The notes beneath the pieces are model-generated. The model had not been told where the DNA came from, ran no database searches, and was given only the letters and a program-made list of their open reading frames with translations. 5,756 nucleotides of DNA from CAXQZM01 sp964228455 (GTDB lineage Bacteria; Pseudomonadota; Alphaproteobacteria; UBA7985), in NCBI GenBank assembly GCA_964228455.1, contig CAXQZM010000091.1:1-5756 (forward strand). The letters are read 5' to 3'. The position numbers and the translations under genes are program-made. Of the stretch, positions 1-4,970 are shown in pieces; positions within the stretch are counted from its first letter, which is position 1, and each line of letters opens with the position of its first letter.

Positions 1-297
1 GAGTTCAGCGCTACACCGCTTCAGGAATGGCTCCGAAGGGTCGGCATCCAACCGATGCAGATTTTCCCAGGATCACCCTGGGAAAATGGCTACAACGAAC
101 GCTTCAATGGAACACTGTGTCGGGAAGTTTTGAATGCGGAGTGGTTCCACACCACAAAGCAAGCCCAGGTCGCCATCAATGCATGGCTCAGACAATACAA
201 CAAAACCCGCCCGCATCATGCACTGAACATGCGTCCGCCAATACCCGAAACCTTACTAGAGAAACCCCAAATCACTGGTACTGAAAATGGGGGCTAG
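1..297 (+). CDS. IS3-family transposase OrfB, C-terminal fragment (runs in from left edge)
   Basis: This is the C-terminal 98 residues of a DDE integrase-core transposase; frame 1 is open from base 1, so the gene starts outside the window. The protein catalyses strand transfer of the insertion sequence. The stretch SPWENGYNERFNG (residues 25-37 of the fragment) is the hallmark block around the catalytic glutamate, here most likely E33. It is followed by REVLNAEWF, by the helix INAWLRQYN and by the TRPHHALNMRPP block that ends IS3-type OrfB proteins. The two catalytic aspartates lie outside the window. An ATG at position 55 lies inside the domain and is not the real start. The stop codon at 295-297 falls inside the element's terminal inverted repeat, as is common in compact IS elements. 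Family assignment is firm from motifs; the subgroup is not decided. Confidence 0.9.
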   Translation, partial: EFSATPLQEWLRRVGIQPMQIFPGSPWENGYNERFNGTLCREVLNAEWFHTTKQAQVAINAWLRQYNKTRPHHALNMRPPIPETLLEKPQITGTENGG

Positions 298-300
298 ACA
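278..300 (+). repeat. Probable right terminal inverted repeat of the IS3-family element
   Basis: Read from outside inward (reverse complement), the element would begin TGTCTAGCCCCCATTTTC. IS3-family ends begin TG and end CA, often with a run of C/G a few bases in, and both features are present. The CA at 299-300 is three bases after the transposase stop. The left copy is outside the window, so the repeat itself and any target duplication cannot be confirmed here. Confidence 0.5.
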
Positions 301-545
301 CTTCAAGGTTTGGTTTTACTGATCTAAAGAAACTCCAGGTATCAACCATAGAGCTCAGCTGGTAAGCCAATAGGGGGAAAGAGGAAGAACACTTTTCACC
401 CGATTTGTTCAAAAGGTCTGCCGGAAAGCAAAGACAGGCTGTATGAAGCTATTCAAATTCATTCAAACGAATTCTGCGGAAATTCTTCCTGATAGAAAAA
501 AAGTGCTTTCACAAATAGTACCAACTTCATCGCTTATCTCTATTT

Positions 546-1670
546 CTAGGCAAACATTGGTTTAGAGTTTTTCTGATGACGTAGTACAAGTTCTCTTACT
601 AATTTTTTACTCTCAAGCATTGGCCGAGCAGGCTTTGGAAGATACCCAATATTGCAAATTTCAGGGAATAGCGTTTGAATTTCTAAACGGCTCTCTGAAG
701 ATAGAGATTTCAGTGCCATATGACCAGTAAACAAGGTTTCTGTTGGTGATCCATTTGAATAAACTATCTGGTGCTTATCAAACATCAGGTGAAAATACCG
801 AACCCCGCTAGGGTTATCGTGTTGAATATCCACACCACTCAAGGAGAGTAGTTTTTTAGCGGGGACCAGTACCTCTAAGTTGCCAAACATCCTTTCGGCA
901 ATTCTTGATCGCACTAAAACCCTATGCTGCGGAGAGACTATCACATCTTGAGCTGGAAAACCATCGCCCAGGGCGCCAGCGCGGATGCAGATAGGCTTAA
1001 GTCTGGGATTCAACTCTAGATAGGCGGGATCGAGCGTAACAGATCCAACCCAACGTAGGGGTTGATACCCGTCATCCATAGTAAGTACTTGATCAGATAA
1101 TTCTAATTTATCTACAGTAACTTCACCCTCAACGGTACTAATAAATGTCCCTGATTTAAAGCATAATATCGCACCAGGCGTATATGAAGAATTTATTGAA
1201 TAAGTTTGCCCGCCATCTAGTGTCTCTGTGGCTTCAGTGCTGGGGACAGCCTGTACTGCACCTGGAGTCACATCTTGAAATATTACGCCATCCAGACCGT
1301 CCCCACTGCCGGTAAATCCATCCCCATCAGTTATAGCCTGATATATAACATCAATATCAGTAGTCTGAAGGGGATAAGACGCAGTATTATTTACTTTGAC
1401 GAGTGCTACGCCGTCACCGGCAAGCATTGCAAAGCCATCTGTCTGATTATCAATAAGATATACGTCTTTCCCCGCAATGGATTGCGTGGGCGTTTTGCCT
1501 GATAGTGAGAATTGAAACCTAAAATCTTTTGCTCCGCCTTTGTAGACGATAACAAAAAGATCGCTCACGTCCGTACCCGTATCCACGACAATTTCAATAA
1601 AATCCTTAGCTGAGTCACTAACGCTAGACTCATTTGCTGCTTTGAATTCTGAAATGTATGGATCAGCCAT
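546..1670 (-). CDS. Hint (Hedgehog/intein) domain protein, 374 aa
   Basis: Residues about 166-310 form a Hint domain of the type common in Rhodobacteraceae (Hint_2-like). Family knowledge: these domains share the intein/Hedgehog autoprocessing fold; the biological role of the stand-alone bacterial forms is poorly known. Visible landmarks are the candidate nucleophile C170 in GAILCFKSGTFIS, the DQVLTMDDGYQPLRWVG block (193-209), VSPQHRVLV (245-253) with H249, and the C-terminal block FTGHMALKSLS...LFPEI. The N-terminal half (1-140) begins YISEF and continues DFIEIVVD, which resembles the opening of lamin-tail-like beta domains; this is tentative. The start at 1670 (MADPYI) is preferred over an ATG at 1688 because AAAGGA at 1680-1685 sits 9 nt upstream. 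No signal peptide or membrane segment is seen. The gene stands alone, with an inverted-repeat site upstream. The Hint call is firm; the activity is inferred. Confidence 0.88.
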   Translation of the reverse strand: MADPYISEFKAANESSVSDSAKDFIEIVVDTGTDVSDLFVIVYKGGAKDFRFQFSLSGKTPTQSIAGKDVYLIDNQTDGFAMLAGDGVALVKVNNTASYPLQTTDIDVIYQAITDGDGFTGSGDGLDGVIFQDVTPGAVQAVPSTEATETLDGGQTYSINSSYTPGAILCFKSGTFISTVEGEVTVDKLELSDQVLTMDDGYQPLRWVGSVTLDPAYLELNPRLKPICIRAGALGDGFPAQDVIVSPQHRVLVRSRIAERMFGNLEVLVPAKKLLSLSGVDIQHDNPSGVRYFHLMFDKHQIVYSNGSPTETLFTGHMALKSLSSESRLEIQTLFPEICNIGYLPKPARPMLESKKLVRELVLRHQKNSKPMFA

Positions 1671-1730
1671 CGTGAGGTATCCTTTCATTCGATTACGGAT
1701 GAATTAGGTTCGCATTCTTTTGTTTTGGTG

Positions 1731-1752
1731 ATTACCTAGCTGCACAGGTAAT
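1731..1752. promoter_or_regulatory. Perfect 7-bp dyad upstream of the Hint gene, possible operator
   Basis: ATTACCT at 1731-1737 is matched by AGGTAAT at 1746-1752, separated by 8 bases. It lies 61-82 bases upstream of the Hint gene start. The half-site spacing (about 15 bp centre to centre) suits a dimeric regulator contacting one face of DNA. No convincing -35/-10 pair could be assigned, and a cruciform or chance origin is possible. Confidence 0.3.
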
Positions 1753-1862
1753 ATATTTGCTTATCGTCCTGGCAGGTTTCGAATCTCCCGAGACGCATGC
1801 GAAGAGTATTGCCGAGCTCGGTTAACCCAGAGTTACTCATGCTCATCCCCCACCTGAGTGGT

Positions 1863-1937
1863 CCACTGGTTGGTTTGGAACAGTGGGCTCGTGAGCGAAC
1901 GAGCGTTAGTTACATTTGTGCAGTCACAACACAAATG
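1863..1937. repeat. Three consecutive inverted repeats (hairpins) next to the tRNA fragment
   Basis: Three different stems follow one another almost without gap. First, CCACTG (1863-1868) pairs with CAGTGG (1881-1886), loop 12. Second, GCTCGT (1887-1892) pairs with ACGAGC (1899-1904), loop 6. Third, CATTTGTG (1913-1920) pairs with CACAAATG (1930-1937), loop 9. All stems are perfect. They end 26 bases before the tRNA-Phe fragment. No T-run follows, so they are not ordinary intrinsic terminators. They could be a recombination or protein-binding region of an element, or a structured RNA; the sequence does not decide. Confidence 0.45.
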
Positions 1938-1963
1938 CACTTTCGCATATCATCAAATTTTAT

Positions 1964-2010
1964 GGATTGAAAATCCTCGTGTCGGTGGTTCGATTCCGTC
2001 CCCGGCACCA
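1964..2010 (+). tRNA. 3' fragment of tRNA-Phe(GAA), likely attachment-site scar; not a functional tRNA
   Basis: The segment has the 3' half of tRNA-Phe. The anticodon loop TTGAAAA with anticodon GAA is at 1967-1973. The T arm is GGTGG-TTCGATT-CCGTC (1984-2000), pairing with two G·T wobbles. ACCA follows at 2007-2010. Only the GGA part of the 5' anticodon stem is present, and no D arm or 5' acceptor strand is found upstream. Only six bases (CCCGGC) stand between T stem and ACCA where seven are required, so one acceptor base appears lost. A fragment running from the anticodon arm to CCA is the classic core used by tyrosine integrases. If so, the element lay to the left and the ancestral flank to the right. 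Confidence 0.75.
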
Positions 2011-2069
2011 CTATAACTTAAAAAAATGACTTAAATGGGTTCTCAAAGCGTATTCCCTTTTGCCTGCAC

Positions 2070-2474
2070 TCATCGATCTTGGAGTTTGCACAGCATATAA
2101 AGATCTCGAATGCGCCGTCGCTCTGCAAACTCTGCCAAGTGGGAATATTTTTCCCTGAACAGTCTGTGTGAATACAGTCACGACTGCCTAGCTATCAGAG
2201 CTGCCTTTCTGATCGTCCACTCCTCAGTGGTTACGATGAGCCAAGAATACTCTCTTATCAAATACCGCTATTTGGACCCATAGGCGCTGACGTCAGACAA
2301 AGCAAAAACAACCTTCAACCGAGTTGTAAGAGAAGTACATCTCACGTGGCTAAAGATCGACGCGCCCTCTTTGTAATCCTCAAGCATAGTTATTCTTACA
2401 AGATCTGCCAGATACGCAATAGCCCAATCATTATCATAAGATACATTCCGTTCGCGCGCATTATCAGCAACCAT
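2070..2474 (-). pseudogene. Decayed gene of unknown family, one frame with two in-frame stops
   Basis: A single minus-strand frame of 135 codons starts with ATG at 2474 (directly after a TAA) and ends with TGA at 2070-2072. It is interrupted by TAG at 2268-2270 and TGA at 2178-2180. The three pieces are 68, 29 and 35 residues and keep the same frame. They look protein-like throughout: DNDWAIAYLADLVRITMLED in the first, YLIREYSWLIVTTEEWTIRK in the second, and FREKYSHLAEFAERRRIRDL in the third, a charged helix. Each stop could come from a single base change (for example CAG or TGG to TAG, CGA to TGA). The ATG lacks a good Shine-Dalgarno site. The family is not recognised. The first piece alone could instead be a short hypothetical gene. 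The position beside the tRNA-Phe scar suggests an island or flank gene that lost selection. Confidence 0.5.
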
Positions 2475-2713
2475 TTAGCTAGAAGCTGCGGCATTCAATA
2501 ATTTTCTAAGGGCTGTTGAAGCGTATTTTAATCGCCCTCCGAAATACGACAGACAGCGGAGCGATTGCGGGTGTGTTGGAGCGCCTGTCTTGGAAAGTGA
2601 TGCTTTTTCCTGTCGTTGACTGAGAGCGCTTTGCAAAGTCGAGAAGGCCGCCACTGTACGGTGATTTCTTCATGCACGTGGGCTGGCGGCAATAACAAAA
2701 CAGGGAAAAATAA

Positions 2714-3085
2714 ATGTCTAATTTATATGCGAAAAATTTTTCTGAAGCAGATGAAGTAAAAAACCCACCAAATGCACGCGTTGAAGTTGTGAAGCTAGGC
2801 AATGTTAATGCTTCTAAATTGGTCCTTCAGCCAGGATGGAAATGGTCAACTTGCATTAAGCCAACGGTAGGAGGTGATAGCTGCCAAGCTGGACACGTCG
2901 GCGTCGTAATTTCAGGAAGCATGACCTGCACTCACGATGATGGTTCAGAAATTACAGTGGGGGCTGGAGATGCCTACTATTTTGCTCCTGGGCACGATGG
3001 GTGGGTCAATGGTGATGAGCCATGTGTTCTTTATGAAATCGTAGAGGGCGGAAAAGACTTTGGCCCATGGAAACATGCCCACTAA
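2714..3085 (+). CDS. Small single-domain cupin protein, 123 aa
   Basis: A single cupin barrel fills the protein. Visible landmarks are PGWKWS (40-45), the SCQAGHVGVVISG block (56-68) with H61 and the conserved glycine G68, then DDGSEITVGAGDAYYFAPGHDGW (75-97) with D86 and H94. This matches a cupin subgroup with the pattern HVG-x3-SG and PGHD-x-W; it differs from the canonical HxH germin motif, so metal binding would rest on H61, H94 and perhaps C57. Cupins of this size bind metals or small molecules and act as sensors, isomerases or dioxygenases; the substrate cannot be read here. AGGGA at 2702-2706 lies 7 nt before the ATG. It is the first gene of a three-gene operon, with 27 nt to the next. 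Family is firm, role open. Confidence 0.85.
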   Translation: MSNLYAKNFSEADEVKNPPNARVEVVKLGNVNASKLVLQPGWKWSTCIKPTVGGDSCQAGHVGVVISGSMTCTHDDGSEITVGAGDAYYFAPGHDGWVNGDEPCVLYEIVEGGKDFGPWKHAH

Positions 3086-3112
3086 GCAAGCTAGACAACG
3101 AGGTATATTAGA

Positions 3113-3436
3113 ATGGCGATTATAGCTATGTGCATGCCAATTTTGCCAGGCAAAATGGAAAAGTGGCAAGCCATGATGGATCAGGTGCAAGCTACCCCCA
3201 ACTTCGCAAACTCAAGAGAAGCAGCTGGCGTACATGAGAGAACATTTCTGCAGCGTACGCCCGCTGGCGATTTTTTGATAATTACGATGGAAGGCGACGA
3301 TCCAACTGCAAGTTGGGCGCAAATTATGTCAACAATGCCACCCGAGTTCGCCGAGTTTGCGCAAGACGTTCATGGCCTAGATGTCAGTTCGCCGCCTCCA
3401 TCGCTACCTGAATTGGTTTTTGATAGCCGGGCATAA
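3113..3436 (+). CDS. Conserved hypothetical 107-aa protein, possible dimeric alpha/beta barrel type
   Basis: Middle gene of the cupin/GYD operon. The opening MAIIAMCMPILPGKMEKWQA is a beta strand followed by a PGK turn and an amphipathic helix, as in small ferredoxin-fold (dimeric alpha/beta barrel) proteins. The centre has GVHERTFLQRTPAGDFLIITMEGDDP (residues 39-64), with two further predicted strands and an acidic EGDDP turn. The C-terminus HGLDVSSPPPSLPELVFD is proline-rich and resembles small uncharacterised proteins with the same ending, but no named family is claimed. The Shine-Dalgarno site GAGG (3100-3103) sits 9 nt before the ATG. The next gene starts 21 nt after the stop. The gene is real by ribosome site, spacing and codon structure; fold is inferred and function unknown. 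Confidence 0.8.
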   Translation: MAIIAMCMPILPGKMEKWQAMMDQVQATPNFANSREAAGVHERTFLQRTPAGDFLIITMEGDDPTASWAQIMSTMPPEFAEFAQDVHGLDVSSPPPSLPELVFDSRA

Positions 3437-3457
3437 AATTTAATTAGGGAGAGACAG

Positions 3458-3781
3458 ATGAAAGTGTTCTTTTTAGGCGCGTATAGCGAAAAAGGCCGCG
3501 CTGGTATGATGGAAAGCAGCTATGATGCGCGCGTCAAAGCTGTTCACGAAATGCTGGCAAAGGCAGGTGCAAAACTGGGAACGGTAGATTATTTGCAAGG
3601 GGCATGGGATGTAATCGCTGATGCTGAGGTTGACTGTTATGAGACAGCTTCGGGTATTCACGCTATCATGATGCAATCTGGAGGTTGGGACGAACTGGTC
3701 ATTCTTCCAACTATGGATGTAGATAAAGCGTTGAATGCTGCGCGAAAAATTGGTGATTACCCAATGCCAGGCTCTGAGTGA
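3458..3781 (+). CDS. GYD domain protein, 107 aa
   Basis: The whole protein fits the GYD family (PF08734), a small uncharacterised ferredoxin-like domain of about 90-110 residues. The opening MKVFFLGAYSEKGRAGM matches the family's first strand and 'Y-S-xx-G' turn. The helix DARVKAVHEMLAKAGAKLG (23-41) is followed by the strand carrying the family signature, here GAWD (48-51) in place of GYD, then VIADAEVDCYE. The tail LPTMDVDKALNAARKIGDYP matches the usual 'T..ED...A' end. AGGGAGAG at 3446-3453 gives a strong ribosome site. It is the last gene of the operon; a long hairpin follows 30 nt after the stop. The family call is strong. No biochemical role is established for GYD proteins, so function is inferred only as partner of the cupin. 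Confidence 0.85.
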   Translation: MKVFFLGAYSEKGRAGMMESSYDARVKAVHEMLAKAGAKLGTVDYLQGAWDVIADAEVDCYETASGIHAIMMQSGGWDELVILPTMDVDKALNAARKIGDYPMPGSE

Positions 3782-3811
3782 TCTTATCGGGCTTATTTAT
3801 ATCACCATTCT

Positions 3812-3849
3812 AATTGAGGTCAGCTTGTTTTCCAAAGCTGGCCTTAATT
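3812..3849 (+). terminator. Long hairpin after the cupin/GYD operon, probable terminator
   Basis: AATTGAGGTCAGCTT (3812-3826) pairs with AAGCTGGCCTTAATT (3835-3849) over 15 positions with two G·T wobbles and an 8-base loop. The A/T-rich base of the stem gives TTAATT at the 3' side, but there is no long T-run after it. It lies 30 nt beyond the GYD stop and about 65 nt from the end of the minus-strand genes, so it may serve both converging units. Confidence 0.5.
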
Positions 3850-3913
3850 CGGGATAAACCGTCCCTTAATGGTTGACCCTGTTTGGCCTCATAAGCTCAA
3901 ACGTCAATCATCA

Positions 3914-4275
3914 TTATGTTGCGCAAGTGACCTTCTTGCACCCTAGGCAAACATCTCTACTTATTATTGCAAGTTTCTTGTTCCAACGGTTATGCGGCGC
4001 CATTAGGTTCTTTGGTCGCTGAGCCAAAGTAAGCAGATCTGCTTTATAGTTCTGCTTAATCGCTTCAATACCAATTTGGCGGCTTTTGTAATAGACCGGC
4101 TTGCCTAGTGCGGCGTCGCTTCCTGTCCGTCGATAGTCCGACGGCCCATCACACGAACAGATCTCGACGAAATGACCGCGGAGGTTGACCAGCCAGCCTC
4201 TATAAAGGCGGTGAGGTCGTCCACGGCATCCTCAATACTCTCGAAAAACCTAGATCGAACGTTATGAAGTGCCAC
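3914..4275 (-). pseudogene. Frameshifted gene of unknown family downstream of the zinc-ribbon pseudogene
   Basis: Two minus-strand frames join into one plausible protein of about 120 residues. The first begins with GTG at 4275, preceded 7 nt upstream by GAGG, and reads VALHNVRSRFFESIEDAVDD, then LTAFIEAGW before going astray. The second is open from 4231 to TAA at 3914-3916 and reads GWLVNLRGHFVEICSCDG, later DAALGKPVYYKSRQIGIEA, then RPKNLMAPHNRWNKK and a C-terminal CLGCKKVTC. The switch point coincides with the tandem repeat CCAGCCAGCC (plus strand 4189-4198); loss of one 4-base unit would explain it. The second frame has no ATG near its beginning, so an ATG-based gene search would miss it. 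The GTG overlaps the end of the preceding gene by 14 nt, which suggests translational coupling. The family is not recognised. Paired cysteines hint at metal binding. Confidence 0.5.
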
Positions 4276-4466
4276 CTCTTGGCCTCAGAAGGATTGGGCT
4301 TCCCCAACTTTTGGACCCAACACTCCGGTAGTGGTCTGTCTCACAGGTATCCCCGGAGCAGCACAACAAAGATGTTCGACTTACCAGACAGCACACTGCT
4401 CATGCCCGTGGACGACGTTGGTGTTTAAGGGCGAATGACATTTAGGGCATCGTCGCTTGCGGGCAT
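4262..4466 (-). pseudogene. Decayed small zinc-ribbon protein gene
   Basis: Minus-strand fragments in different frames make up a zinc ribbon of about 68 residues. The frame upstream reads RKRRCPKCHSPLNTNVVHGH, then EQCAVW and a TAA (4381-4383). A second frame reads CCSGDTCETDHYRSVGSKSW, then GSPILLRPRGGTS and TAA (4262-4264). A natural product would hold CPKC, then CAVC or similar, then CSGDTC. The ATG at 4464-4466 is one base out of frame with RKRRCPKC (one missing C would give MPRKRRCPKC), and further small indels lie between 4360 and 4390. Several frame breaks in 200 bases point to real decay rather than one sequencing error. It follows the DUF3127 gene by 34 nt and probably belonged to the same operon. 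The role is unknown; zinc ribbons often bind nucleic acid. Confidence 0.5.
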
Positions 4467-4500
4467 TCGCTGTTGAAACGGGTTATCCGTCGTCAGCTAC

Positions 4501-4863
4501 TCAGAACGGGATCTCACCATTTGTCAGAGAAGTATCGCTTCTCGTTGGATCATAACGATCATCCCGACGTTCAGTTTCGTAAGATGTTCCTGCAGCAGAG
4601 CCATCTCTGGATACCCTCCAGGCCTTCACGTCAGTGTACCAACGCCCGTTATACTCTCTACTTTCTAAGTCTATGGAAACTTGCAGCACCTCGCCTTGCC
4701 GGATGGCAAACTGTTCAACTTTCTCCCCCCAAACCATAAAGCAAATCTTCTTGGGGTACTGGCCATCACTTTGCAAAACATACTCTTGCTTCCGCCACTC
4801 GCCCTTTGCTGACTGTCCTGACTTAACCGGTAAGCACTCAATGATTTCGCCTGTGATTTCCAT
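4501..4863 (-). CDS. DUF3127 domain protein, 120 aa, OB-fold-like with SSB-type C-terminal tip
   Basis: Residues 1-85 match the DUF3127 family (PF11325). MEITGEIIECLPVKSG forms the first strand, then EWRKQEYVLQ (22-31), QYPKKICFMVWGEKVEQF (35-52) and DLESREYNGRWYTDVKAWRV (65-84). This family is best known from Bacteroidetes and from phage- or plasmid-type DNA, and is regarded as a short single-stranded-DNA-binding-like OB fold. Residues 86-115 are a polar, charged linker with no evident structure. The protein ends GEIPF, which resembles the D-D-D-I-P-F tip by which bacterial SSB recruits partner proteins. AGGG 9 nt upstream of the ATG serves as ribosome site. The gene lies 107 nt downstream of the ankyrin gene on the same strand and is followed by two broken genes. 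Family firm; DNA binding inferred. Confidence 0.85.
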   Translation of the reverse strand: MEITGEIIECLPVKSGQSAKGEWRKQEYVLQSDGQYPKKICFMVWGEKVEQFAIRQGEVLQVSIDLESREYNGRWYTDVKAWRVSRDGSAAGTSYETERRDDRYDPTRSDTSLTNGEIPF

Positions 4864-4970
4864 GGCTCTCTACCCTGTTTCCTCAAAAAGTTGCGGGGAG
4901 TTTGTACCATATCAAGATCACTATTCAGACTTTATCGGTACAGCTGCTCGTCTCAGCTTAAACTAACAAC

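Noticed and set aside
27..284. 85-aa plus-strand open frame over the transposase end
   Set aside because: It is an out-of-frame shadow; the frame starting at base 1 carries the IS3 motifs.
345..474. Plus-strand open stretch reading ...LPESKDRLYEAIQIHSNEF...
   Set aside because: It has no ATG or GTG start, no ribosome site and fewer than 45 codons; too little to call a gene or relic.
496..513. T-run with a small stem after the Hint gene, possible terminator
   Set aside because: The stem (GTG-AAAG-CAC) is only three base pairs, too weak for an intrinsic terminator.
1275..1502. 75-aa plus-strand open frame
   Set aside because: It lies wholly inside the Hint gene on the opposite strand and has no supporting features.
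2018..2191. Second minus-strand open stretch of 57 codons overlapping the pseudogene end
   Set aside because: It has no start codon, and the other frame, contiguous with the upstream 68-codon ORF, reads more like protein.
2287..2296. CTGACGTCAG palindrome
   Set aside because: A single 10-bp palindrome inside the pseudogene with no positional context; chance is likely.
2511..2521. GGGCTGTTGAA resembling an insertion-sequence end
   Set aside because: There is no matching inverted copy, no transposase remnant and no target duplication nearby.
2616..2644. TTGACT as a -35 box for the cupin operon
   Set aside because: At 17 bp spacing the -10 position reads TCGAGA, a very poor match; no promoter is claimed.
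2506..2802. 98-aa minus-strand open frame across the cupin start
   Set aside because: It overlaps the well-supported cupin gene and its ribosome site, and shows no family features.
3473..3676. 67-aa minus-strand open frame
   Set aside because: It is antisense to the GYD gene and has no support.
4473..4966. Open frames of 88 and 110 aa on the plus strand and 79 aa on the minus strand
   Set aside because: They are shadows of the DUF3127 gene, whose motifs run through the same bases in another frame.
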